Below are positions 34,452-42,379 of a DNA stretch of 42,640 nucleotides, piece by piece. The stretch is taken from positions 1-42,640 of the forward strand of contig NZ_BSFN01000026.1 of assembly GCF_027922365.1 (NCBI RefSeq), read 5' to 3'. The DNA is from Pseudomonas turukhanskensis (GTDB taxonomy: Bacteria; Pseudomonadota; Gammaproteobacteria; Pseudomonadales; Pseudomonadaceae). Position numbers and translations under genes: made by a program. The notes under the pieces were generated by a model. It did no database searches, was not told where the DNA came from, and saw nothing but the letters and a program-made list of their open reading frames with translations. How positions within the stretch are numbered: position 1 is the first letter of the stretch; the number at the start of each line of letters is the position of its first letter.

Positions 34452-35225
34452 ATGAAGCGCAGCACCATTTCCCTGATGTTGGCAGGCGGTATGCTCGTGG
34501 CCGGGCAGAGCATGGCCGACGACCTGCTACTGTGGCAGGACAACAGCCTGACCTACCTCAACGGCATCGACTTCAAGGTCGACCCGCCCAAGCAGCAGAC
34601 CGTAACCTTCGAGCACGCCAGCGGCTGGAGTTTTGGCGACCTGTTCGTGTTCGTCGATGGCATCAAATTCAACACCGACGCCACCAACAATGTCGGCGAT
34701 GGCCACACCTACTACGGCGAGATCAGCCCACGCCTGTCGTTCGGCAAAGTCACCGGCACCGACCTCTCCTTCGGCCCGATCAAGGATGTACTGCTGGCAG
34801 CCACCTACGAGTTCGGCGAAGACGACAACGAAAGCTACCTGCTCGGCCCGGCCGTCGACTTGAACATTCCCGGCTTCGACTACTTCCAGATCAACACCTA
34901 CTACCGCGAAACCGACGGCAAACGTGACGGGAGCGGCGTCTGGCAGGTGACACCGGTGTGGAGCTACACCGTGCCGGTCGGCAATTCAGACGTGGTTATC
35001 GACGGTTTCATGGACTGGGTGGTGGACAACGACGACAGCTACCACGCCAACCTGCACTTCAACCCGCAGATCAAATACGACCTGGCCAAGGGTTTGGGGC
35101 TGGGCAAGAAGTTTTACGTGGGCGTGGAGTACGACTACTGGAGCGACAAGTACGGCATCCAGGACACCCAGGCCTTCACCACCAATCAGAGCGCCATCAG
35201 CCTGTTGCTAAAGGCGCACTTCTAA
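34452..35225 (+). CDS. Tsx/OmpK-like outer-membrane channel
   Basis: A 257-residue precursor with a signal peptide to about residue 22 (SMA-DD). The mature part is rich in aromatic girdle residues and ends in ...LLLKAHF; the terminal Phe is an outer-membrane signal. Members of the Tsx/OmpK family form narrow beta-barrels for nucleosides. Here it would be the outer gate for the substrate of the adjacent importer. GGGAG is 9 bases before the ATG. It follows permease 2 by 111 bases with no terminator between, so it may be co-transcribed. Confidence 0.85.
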   Translation: MKRSTISLMLAGGMLVAGQSMADDLLLWQDNSLTYLNGIDFKVDPPKQQTVTFEHASGWSFGDLFVFVDGIKFNTDATNNVGDGHTYYGEISPRLSFGKVTGTDLSFGPIKDVLLAATYEFGEDDNESYLLGPAVDLNIPGFDYFQINTYYRETDGKRDGSGVWQVTPVWSYTVPVGNSDVVIDGFMDWVVDNDDSYHANLHFNPQIKYDLAKGLGLGKKFYVGVEYDYWSDKYGIQDTQAFTTNQSAISLLLKAHF

Positions 35226-35232
35226 GCACACC

Positions 35233-35259
35233 AGCCCGTCACCCCGACGGGCTTTTTTT
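35233..35259 (+). terminator. Terminator at the end of the pyrimidine module
   Basis: AGCCCGTC-ACCCC-GACGGGCT followed by seven T. A strong intrinsic terminator 7 bases after the channel gene, insulating the MoxR gene downstream. Confidence 0.92.
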
Positions 35260-35469
35260 GCGCTACTGCATGTGGTTGCAAAACGGGCAGCAATCGACAC
35301 ATTGGCATTGGACGAAAACCGGGTGCTTGCGGCTAAGATGGGCGACCTCAAGGTGGTCCATCTGGCTGTACGCAAGCCGAGAGGGTAGATTGATGCCGCC
35401 CCGGTTGGCAGTCCTCTCGTTCTGCACAGCAGAAATCTCAAAAAGTCAGATCAGGTCAATTGTTGATTT

Positions 35470-36648
35470 ATGGAAGATAAAACGCCTGTAACCGTTAACA
35501 AGTCTGCGGACAGCACCAACGAATTGTCGCCCGCTCAGCCCGTCAGCCCCGCCGACACTGCCCCTGCCACCGAATTGGAATTAGACCCGCAAGCCCTGGC
35601 GGCCGCCCCTGCGCCAGCTCCGGCTGCGGCCATCGTTGAGGCCCTGACGCCCCCGCCCGCGCCCGCCCCGGCCGCTGCACCGGCCAACAGCCAGCGCCAA
35701 CGCGCCACGCAACTGGCCCAGGCCCTGCGCCAGGAATTGCAGAAAGCCCTGATCGGCCAGACCGCCGTGATCGACGACGTACTCACGGCCCTGCTCGCCG
35801 GCGGCCACGTGCTGCTCGAAGGCGTGCCGGGGCTGGGTAAAACCCTGCTGGTGCGTGCTTTGGCGCGCTGCTTCGGCGGCGAGTTTGCGCGCATTCAGTT
35901 CACCCCCGACCTGATGCCCAGCGACGTCACCGGCCACGCCGTGTACGACCTGCAGTCCGAGCAATTCAAACTGCGCAAGGGCCCGGTGTTCACCAACCTG
36001 CTGCTGGCAGACGAAATCAACCGCGCCCCGGCCAAAACCCAGGCCGCGCTGCTGGAGGTGATGCAAGAGCGCCAGGTCACCCTGGAAGGTCGCGCCTTGC
36101 CGGTGGCCCAGCCGTTTATGGTGCTGGCCACACAAAACCCGATCGAGCAGGAAGGCACCTACCCGCTGCCCGAAGCCGAGCTCGACCGCTTTATGCTGAA
36201 ACTGCGCATGGACTACCCGCAGATCGACGAAGAGCTGAGCATGGTTCGTCAGGTCAGCCGCTCCTCGCGCGCCGACATGCTCGACGTGGTGCCCTTGCGC
36301 CCGCTGCTGCAAGCCAAGGACGTGCTGGCGCTGCAGAAAATCGCCAGTGAACTGGCCCTCGACGAACAGGTGCTGGACTACGCCGTACGCCTGGCGCGCA
36401 CCACCCGCAGCTGGCCGGGGCTGGCCATCGGCGCCGGACCGCGTGCCTCCATCGCCCTGGTACGTGGCGGGCGTGCCCGTGCACTGCTGCGTGGCGGCGA
36501 CTTCGTGACCCCCGACGACATCAAAGGCTGCGCCCTGGCCGTGCTGCGCCACCGCGTGCGCCTGTCGCCGGAGCTGGATATCGAAGGGCTGTCGGTGGAC
36601 CAGGTGCTGCAACAGATGCTCGATCAGGTGGCAGCACCGCGTCTATGA
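35470..36648 (+). CDS. MoxR-family AAA+ ATPase
   Basis: A 392-residue protein. Walker A is GVPGLGKT (118-125), Walker B LLLADEIN (177-184), and sensor 1 Asn223 lies in TQNPIEQEGTYPLPEAELDRF. MoxR ATPases act as chaperones that assemble or activate partner complexes, usually with a VWA or DUF58 protein, here the next gene. The first 75 residues are an unusual Ala/Pro-rich, low-complexity extension. No clear Shine-Dalgarno precedes the ATG (an AGGT block is about 13 bases away), unlike its neighbours. It is separated by 12 kb from its expected upstream partners. Confidence 0.92.
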   Translation: MEDKTPVTVNKSADSTNELSPAQPVSPADTAPATELELDPQALAAAPAPAPAAAIVEALTPPPAPAPAAAPANSQRQRATQLAQALRQELQKALIGQTAVIDDVLTALLAGGHVLLEGVPGLGKTLLVRALARCFGGEFARIQFTPDLMPSDVTGHAVYDLQSEQFKLRKGPVFTNLLLADEINRAPAKTQAALLEVMQERQVTLEGRALPVAQPFMVLATQNPIEQEGTYPLPEAELDRFMLKLRMDYPQIDEELSMVRQVSRSSRADMLDVVPLRPLLQAKDVLALQKIASELALDEQVLDYAVRLARTTRSWPGLAIGAGPRASIALVRGGRARALLRGGDFVTPDDIKGCALAVLRHRVRLSPELDIEGLSVDQVLQQMLDQVAAPRL

Positions 36649-36658
36649 AGCTTGCCCA

Positions 36659-37990
36659 ATGAAACCGACGCGTCTGCTGTTACTGCTGGTTGGCGGCCTG
36701 CTAAGCCTGGCCGTAGTGCTGGGCATTGTGCATGCGCTGGCCGTGCACGTGCCCGCCACCCTGCACACCCTGTGGTGGGCGGGGTTGTTTGCCTTGGCGG
36801 TAGTAAGCGCACTGGATGTGCTGTGGCTGCGGCAATTGCCTTCGCCGCAGATCAGCCGCAGCCTGCCCGGCAACCTGTCGCTGGGGCGTTGGGGCGAAGT
36901 GCAGTTGCTCGCCCAGCATGGCTTCAAACACCGCCAGCAACTGGACGTGTTCGACCATGTGCCAGTCGGTATGGACGTCGACTTTCTGCCCCAGCGCATC
37001 GAACTGCGCCCTGGCGAGCAGACCCAGTTCAGCTACCGCGTTCGGCCCCTGGTACGCGGCCACTTCAGCTTCGACCGCTGCGAACTGGGAATGCCCAGCC
37101 CGCTGCGTTTATGGCAAGGCCGGCGCTACCTTGAACTGCCCGGCGCCACCCGCGTCTACCCCGACTTTGCCCGCCTGTACGACGCCAGCCTCAAAGGTGT
37201 GGACGACTGGCTCGGCCAGCTCGGGGTGCGGCAACAACAACGCCGCGGCCTGGGCCAGGAATTTCAGCAACTGCGCGAATTCCGCGATGGCGACACGCTG
37301 CGGCAAATCGACTGGAAAGCCACCGCGCGCAAACGCACCCCCATTGCCCGCGAATACCAGGACGAACGCGACCAGCAGATCATCTTCCTGCTCGACTGCG
37401 GCCGCCGCATGCGCAGCCAGGACGGCGACCTCTCGCACTTCGACCACGCCCTAAACGCCTGCCTGCTGCTCAGCTACGTCGCCCTGCGCCAAGGCGACGC
37501 CGTGGGCCTGGCCACCTTCGCCAGCGACCAGCCGCGTTTTCTCGCACCGGTCAAAGGCCAGGCGCACCTGAACGTGCTGCTCAACACCGTGTACGACCTG
37601 AAAAGCACCCAACGCCCTGCCGACTACGCCGCCGCCATCGACAGCCTGCTCGCCCGCCAACGCCGTCGGGCGCTGGTGGTAATCGTCAGCAACCTGCGCG
37701 ACGAAGACGACGAAGAACTGCTGGCCGCCGCCAAACGCCTGGGCCGCCACCACCGCGTACTGATCACCAGCCTGCGCGAAGAAGTGCTCGACCGGGTACG
37801 CCACGAACCCGTGCACACCTACGAAGAAGCGCTGGCCTACTGCGGAACAGTGGACTACCTCAACGCCCGCGCCGGGCTGCATGAACGATTGGTCGCGCAT
37901 GGGGTGCCGGTGCTGGATGCGCGGCCGAGTCAACTCGGGCCAGAGCTGGTCGAGCGGTATCTCGCGTGGAAAAAAGCAGGCGTGTTCTAG
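36659..37990 (+). CDS. DUF58-domain membrane protein
   Basis: A 443-residue protein. Two N-terminal membrane segments (about 6-28 and 36-55) precede a beta-rich region and a DUF58 core (REFRDGDTLRQIDWKATAR near 208-226), then a VWA-like part with LDCGRRM in place of a full metal-binding DxSxS. It starts 10 bases after the MoxR stop, so the two are co-transcribed. It is the probable client or partner of the MoxR ATPase. Confidence 0.9.
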   Translation: MKPTRLLLLLVGGLLSLAVVLGIVHALAVHVPATLHTLWWAGLFALAVVSALDVLWLRQLPSPQISRSLPGNLSLGRWGEVQLLAQHGFKHRQQLDVFDHVPVGMDVDFLPQRIELRPGEQTQFSYRVRPLVRGHFSFDRCELGMPSPLRLWQGRRYLELPGATRVYPDFARLYDASLKGVDDWLGQLGVRQQQRRGLGQEFQQLREFRDGDTLRQIDWKATARKRTPIAREYQDERDQQIIFLLDCGRRMRSQDGDLSHFDHALNACLLLSYVALRQGDAVGLATFASDQPRFLAPVKGQAHLNVLLNTVYDLKSTQRPADYAAAIDSLLARQRRRALVVIVSNLRDEDDEELLAAAKRLGRHHRVLITSLREEVLDRVRHEPVHTYEEALAYCGTVDYLNARAGLHERLVAHGVPVLDARPSQLGPELVERYLAWKKAGVF

Positions 37991-38009
37991 TGGTGACAAC
38001 CGATCGACG

Positions 38010-38100
38010 AGTCGTCGGCCTGGCGGCGTTGCGTCCTCGCGTTTAATGCTCACGTACAAAAGTACGCTGCGCTTAAACGCTGCGGGGCGCCTTGCCAGAC
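38010..38100. repeat. Large intergenic hairpin repeat
   Basis: CCTGGCGGCGTTGCG and TGCGGGGCGCCTTGCCAG pair around inner arms CGTTTAATG and CGCTTAAACG and an ACGTAC-AAAA-GTACG tip. It closes the MoxR-DUF58 operon and may terminate it. The type is frequent between Pseudomonas genes (from memory). Confidence 0.6.
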
Positions 38101-38198
38101 CTTAGCCTCGGCGATCTCGATTTACGTGATGCCAGTAAAGAGCCAAAGCTCTACAGCACAGAGCTTTCGATCTTGATCCGGCATGTGATTTTGCTTTG

Positions 38199-38436
38199 GA
38201 TTTTGATCTGCCCGCCCCTTGAGCGCCAGGTCGAGTGGAGTCGTTGCGTAAGGGGTCGTAGCGGCCGGGAGCCGCGAAGAGGGATGGGGCCATGGATGGC
38301 CCTCAGCCCGGCCCCTGGAGCGACGACGAAGCGAGGGAAGTCGGAGCGCAGCGCAGACCCAAGGTGGGGGCTAGACCTTTTGGTTTCTTTTGGGGCAATG
38401 CCAAAAGAAACTCGCGCGTAAGGCGCGAAACAAAAC
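38199..38436 (+). repeat. Dispersed intergenic repeat, copy 2 (modules B and A)
   Basis: Module B (38199-38243) matches 9606-9650. Module A (38305-38436) matches the reverse complement of 9211-9345, with 26 identical bases at its end. The two modules are side by side here and split by the nested REP composite at the other locus. Together with the hairpin repeat it fills the 488-base gap to the PilZ gene. Confidence 0.75.
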
Positions 38437-38478
38437 GCTCACCAGACTCGGTAATGAAGAAGAAAAACGATCGCCGTA

Positions 38479-38835
38479 CTAAACCGGAGTAGCTAACGTC
38501 TGAAACGTAAAGTACTGACGCAAAGCATCAACCATCTCCACATACTCCGCCGGCGGCGCCACCAGAGAAAACCCCGAATCCCAGCCCCCCGGCGTCACAT
38601 CCTCCCGGCACCACTGGCAGGTGGCGGAGAAATTGATCACCCGCAGCCCACCGGGCCCAGGAATCTTCAAACACATCTCAAACCGCGCGCCCACCAACAT
38701 CGGCAACTCGCTGATCAGCATCAAGCCATCCAGCGACACATTGCCAATATGGCCCATCGGCTTGTCGGTTATACGGTTGAAGACATTCAGGTAATACGGC
38801 AACTGATGTCGATCGATTCGGCGTTCACTTCGCAT
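38479..38835 (-). CDS. PilZ-domain c-di-GMP-binding protein
   Basis: A 118-residue single-domain protein. The RxxxR motif is Arg5-Arg9 (RRIDR), and the second motif (D/N)xSxxG is Asn32 to Gly37 (NVSLDG), so both halves of the c-di-GMP site are intact. It is probably the orthologue of PAO1 PA4324, which holds the same place after the DUF58 gene (from memory). The output partner is unknown. It reads toward the MoxR operon, and a long repeat separates the two. Confidence 0.88.
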   Translation of the reverse strand: MRSERRIDRHQLPYYLNVFNRITDKPMGHIGNVSLDGLMLISELPMLVGARFEMCLKIPGPGGLRVINFSATCQWCREDVTPGGWDSGFSLVAPPAEYVEMVDALRQYFTFQTLATPV

Positions 38836-38895
38836 GATGGCAAATCGCTACGGGCGGCCTTTGAGTATGGTCTCAGGATCGCGGTTGAGCCAGCC

Positions 38896-39318
38896 TTAGT
38901 CGCAGTCTTGAGCGATTTGCTGGCTGATTTGGCGACGAGCGGCGTCAAGCTCCTGGTCCGAGTAATACACCCGCTCGCCCTTGGCATCGAGCGAATAGTA
39001 AGAAGGCCCGGCAGCAATCTGCCCCAACTGATGGCGCAAACGCCTGCAGAGTTGTTGCTGCTGCGCATACGCCTTGCTCTCGCGCTGTTGGGCTACGGCC
39101 TCTTCGTCGCGACGGGCTTTATAGAAATTGTCGGTGCGTTGCTGACGCTGGCGGGTGGCCTCGTCACTTTCGATCACTTGGGGTTTGACCGTCACCGGCG
39201 TGGCGCCTGCTACCGAACGCTGGTCGAAATGAACCTGTCCCTGGGCATCGGTCCATTTGTAGATTTCTGCCATCGCCATCCCCGGCAACAACAGCGTGCA
39301 TAACAGCACAGCGCGCAT
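38896..39318 (-). CDS. DUF4124-domain periplasmic protein
   Basis: A 140-residue precursor. The signal peptide covers about 1-17 (LLPGMAMA-E). The DUF4124 motif IYKWTDAQGQVHFDQRS follows directly, and then a charged helical region ends in a Tyr-rich and Gln-rich C-terminus. The function of DUF4124 is unknown. A textbook AGGAGG lies 7 bases before the chosen ATG, which rules out longer forms. Confidence 0.85.
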   Translation of the reverse strand: MRAVLLCTLLLPGMAMAEIYKWTDAQGQVHFDQRSVAGATPVTVKPQVIESDEATRQRQQRTDNFYKARRDEEAVAQQRESKAYAQQQQLCRRLRHQLGQIAAGPSYYSLDAKGERVYYSDQELDAARRQISQQIAQDCD

Positions 39319-39424
39319 GGCTTTCCTCCTTGAATCAAGCCCGATACCCGGCACACCGCCAGGCCGGGCTATCTTCGCCAAATGCTCAGGACTTGCCAAG
39401 AACACAATGCCATCACCTAACCAC

Positions 39425-39796
39425 TTACAGCGGCGCAGCCGACACCTTCGCCGGTTCGTTTACCTTGTGGCCAAGCTGCTGCAAGGTGTCCAGGCGCGCG
39501 CGGGCGCGGTAGGCATACTCGCTCGACGGGTAGCGGCCAATGATGAATTGGTAGGTCTGGGCTGCATCGATGTACAGGTTCTCGCGCTCCAGGCACTGGC
39601 CGCGCAACAACGAGATTTCCGGCTGCACATAGCTGCGTGAGCGACTTCTACGCTCGGCCTGCGACAGCTCCAGCATGGCCTTGTCGCAATTGCCGGCGTT
39701 GTACTGCTCGTAAGCGTTGTCCAGGTGGTAGTCCAGCGAGGCGCTGTTGCACCCCGCGACACTCAGCGCGCCAACCAAAATAAGCAAAATTCGCAT
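39425..39796 (-). CDS. Small TPR-like lipoprotein
   Basis: A 123-residue precursor with a lipobox SVAGC at about residues 11-15, so an acylated envelope protein. The mature part shows two TPR-like helical hairpins (AYEQYNAGNCDKAMLELSQAE and the region with AAQTYQFIIGRYPSSEYAYRA). The second of two nearby ATGs is used because GGAGGA lies 7 bases before it, whereas the first is too close. It is divergent from the next lipoprotein gene. Confidence 0.8.
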   Translation of the reverse strand: MRILLILVGALSVAGCNSASLDYHLDNAYEQYNAGNCDKAMLELSQAERRSRSRSYVQPEISLLRGQCLERENLYIDAAQTYQFIIGRYPSSEYAYRARARLDTLQQLGHKVNEPAKVSAAPL

Positions 39797-39952
39797 AGGC
39801 ATATCCTCCAATACGGAGTGTATCGACAGCCGCTGAAAAAACTGCAGAGCCAATGTGCAGCATATCCTCCGATTGGAACTGCGCCAGCGCCCTTGGTCCT
39901 GCGCCGTGGCGTGACTAGACTCCGGCAACAACTATAAGAACAAGGAACGTCC

Positions 39953-40756
39953 ATGCCCGCCCGCCTGCTACTGCCACTGTTGTGCTGTTTTTCCCTCGCT
40001 GCCTGCGCGCCGACCACGCCGCTGTTTCTGGCCCAAGTGGGCACCCAGGGCGTGGCCGAATCCAAGGAGATGAAAAGCAACCGCATGCTGGCTGCCATCG
40101 AGGATGAAGGCGACCTGCTGACTTACAGCGCAATGGCCATTCGCGACGGCACCAGCGCGACGGCCGAAACCACCTATATGAAGGGTTACCAGGACCAGCA
40201 GTTAAGTGACGAGGTGCGGGCCATTTCCCTGTACCAGATCGGCCTCGTATACATGAGCCGCTTCAATGATCAGCGCGACGACACCAAGGCGCTCAACACC
40301 TTTTACAAAGTGCACAACGAATTTGCCCAGACCCGCGCGGCTGCCCGCAGCCAGCAGCGCATCGAGCTGATCAACCAGCGCGCCAACGAGCCCTTGCAGC
40401 AAACCGCTCGCGAGCTGTTGGCCAACTGGAAACCAAGCCAGACCCTGGACCTCGATAAAGCCAGCCTCGACCCGGACCTGACCTTGCTGTCGCGCCGCGC
40501 CGTGCTCAAAGACCGCGTGCCGGACGCCGAAGAGTTGTACGGCGTGGCGCTCAAAGATCCGGCCGTGGAGGCTTCCATCAAGGAAGAAGCGCTGTACCAG
40601 GTGGCGCTGATGTACCTGGCCGCCGACAACCCGCACCCCAGCCGCGACAAGGCCATCGAGTACCTGCGCCAGTTGCTGGCGCAATACCCCAACAGTGAAC
40701 TGCGCGAGAAGACGGCGCGACATCTGGATACCGCGCTGAACACCATCACCCCTTGA
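39953..40756 (+). CDS. TPR-like lipoprotein of unknown function
   Basis: A 267-residue precursor with lipobox SLAAC near residue 14-18. The body is helical with TPR/Sel1-like pairs (AISLYQIGLVYMSRFND, EALYQVALMYLAADNP, AIEYLRQLLAQYPNSE). AGGA lies 7 bases upstream of the ATG. It may serve as an envelope scaffold with the divergent small lipoprotein, but that is inference from position. Confidence 0.82.
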   Translation: MPARLLLPLLCCFSLAACAPTTPLFLAQVGTQGVAESKEMKSNRMLAAIEDEGDLLTYSAMAIRDGTSATAETTYMKGYQDQQLSDEVRAISLYQIGLVYMSRFNDQRDDTKALNTFYKVHNEFAQTRAAARSQQRIELINQRANEPLQQTARELLANWKPSQTLDLDKASLDPDLTLLSRRAVLKDRVPDAEELYGVALKDPAVEASIKEEALYQVALMYLAADNPHPSRDKAIEYLRQLLAQYPNSELREKTARHLDTALNTITP

Positions 40757-40860
40757 GCGCAGCACCATAAACCCGAGGTGAAGGTAGTGCAGCGGAACAA
40801 TGACTACAGCGCACGGGCATAGTAGCCTCGGCTTCTGCTCGCCCTTTGGAGTCTTTTCGC

Positions 40861-42312
40861 ATGACCTTTCGCCGCACCAAAATCGTCGCCACCCTCGGCC
40901 CTGCCAGCAACTCGCCTGAGGTTCTGGAACAACTGATTCTCGCCGGCGTCGATGTATGCCGCCTGAACTTCTCCCACGGCACCCCCGACGAACACAAAGC
41001 GCGCGCCAACCTGGTTCGTGAAATCGCCGCCAAGCACGGTCGCTTCGTGGCCCTGCTGGGCGACCTGCAAGGTCCGAAAATCCGCATTGCCAAGTTCACC
41101 GACAAGCGCATCGAGCTCAAAGAAGGCGACAGCTTCCGCTTCTCGGTCACCCATCCGCGTGATGCCGGCAACCAGGACGTGGTCGGCATCGACTACCCGG
41201 ACCTGATCAAAGACTGCAAAACCGGTGACGAGCTGCTGCTCGACGACGGCCGCGTGGTAATGCTGGTGGAAGCCACCACCGCCGACGAACTGCACTGCCG
41301 CGTTCTGGTCGGCGGCCCGCTGTCGGACCACAAAGGCATCAACCGCCGCGGTGGCGGCCTGACCGCGCCGGCGCTGACCGCCAAAGACAAAGCCGATATC
41401 AAGCTGGCTGCCGAAATGGAGCTGGACTACCTGGCCGTGTCCTTCCCGCGTGACGCGGCCGACATGGAACTGGCCCGTCGCCTGCGCGATGAAGCCGGTG
41501 GTACGGCCTGGCTGGTGGCCAAGATCGAGCGCGCCGAAGCCGTGGCCGATGACGAAACCCTCGACGGCCTGATCCGCGCCAGTGATGCGGTGATGGTGGC
41601 CCGAGGCGACCTCGGCGTGGAAATCGGCGATGCCGAGCTGGTGGGCATTCAGAAAAAAATCATTCTGCACGCACGTCGCCTGAACAAAGCGGTGATCACC
41701 GCCACGCAGATGATGGAGTCGATGATCAGCAGTCCGATGCCGACCCGTGCCGAAGTTTCAGACGTGGCAAACGCCGCGCTGGACTTCACCGACGCGGTGA
41801 TGCTCTCGGCCGAAAGCGCCGCCGGCCTGTACCCGGTCGAAGCCGTGAAGGCCATGGCACGCGTGTGCGTGGGTGCGGAAAAACACCCCACCAACAAACG
41901 CTCTAGCCACCGCCTGGGCCACACCTTTACCCGTTGCGATGAAAGCGTGGCCCTGGCGGCCATGTACACCGCCAACCACTTTCCGGGTGTGAAAGCGATT
42001 ATTGCGTTGACCGAAAGCGGCTACAGCCCGCTGATCATGTCGCGCATCCGTTCCCAAGTGCCGATCTTTGCCTTCACCCCGCACCGCGAAACCCAGGCTC
42101 GCGTGGCCATGTTCCGTGGCGTGTACACCGTACCGTTCGACCCGGCGGCGCTGCCGGCGAACAAGGTCAGCGAGGCGGCGATTGAAGAGCTGGTGAAACG
42201 CGGCGTGGTACAGCCGGGGGATTGGGTGATTCTGACCAAGGGCGATAGCTACCACACCACCGGCGGCACCAACTCCATGAAGATCCTGCATGTAGGCGAA
42301 CCCCAGGTCTGA
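40861..42312 (+). CDS. pykA: Pyruvate kinase, PykA type
   Basis: A 483-residue enzyme: phosphoenolpyruvate + ADP to pyruvate + ATP. Visible are the RLNFSHG motif (Arg34, Asn36, Ser38), LLGDLQGPKIR, the catalytic VAKIERAE Lys and MVARGDLGVEI, followed by TATQMMESM. The full length fits the family. GGAG lies 10 bases before the ATG. Its place at the end of this block matches PAO1 PA4329. Confidence 0.95.
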   Translation: MTFRRTKIVATLGPASNSPEVLEQLILAGVDVCRLNFSHGTPDEHKARANLVREIAAKHGRFVALLGDLQGPKIRIAKFTDKRIELKEGDSFRFSVTHPRDAGNQDVVGIDYPDLIKDCKTGDELLLDDGRVVMLVEATTADELHCRVLVGGPLSDHKGINRRGGGLTAPALTAKDKADIKLAAEMELDYLAVSFPRDAADMELARRLRDEAGGTAWLVAKIERAEAVADDETLDGLIRASDAVMVARGDLGVEIGDAELVGIQKKIILHARRLNKAVITATQMMESMISSPMPTRAEVSDVANAALDFTDAVMLSAESAAGLYPVEAVKAMARVCVGAEKHPTNKRSSHRLGHTFTRCDESVALAAMYTANHFPGVKAIIALTESGYSPLIMSRIRSQVPIFAFTPHRETQARVAMFRGVYTVPFDPAALPANKVSEAAIEELVKRGVVQPGDWVILTKGDSYHTTGGTNSMKILHVGEPQV

Positions 42313-42320
42313 CGCTTGCT

Positions 42321-42379
42321 CTTGTAGGGTGTGCTATGCGCACCAAGCGATCTTGCCGAGATCGCAACGGTGCGCGGAG
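42321..42379. repeat. GTAGGGTGTGC repeat pair, cut by the right-hand IS
   Basis: The first unit is intact (TGTAGGGTGTGC then GCGCACC). It pairs through AAGCGATCT/AGATCGC with a second, inverted unit that stops after GGTGCGCGGAG, where the IS begins. The missing remainder would be CACACCCTAC. Confidence 0.78.

Noticed and set aside
35260..35388. 43-codon open frame before the MoxR gene that ends with a basic, protein-like tail (KVVHLAVRKPRG)
   Set aside because: It has no start with a ribosome-binding site, begins in the terminator of the channel gene, and such a length is expected by chance. A gene remnant at the junction is possible but not supportable.
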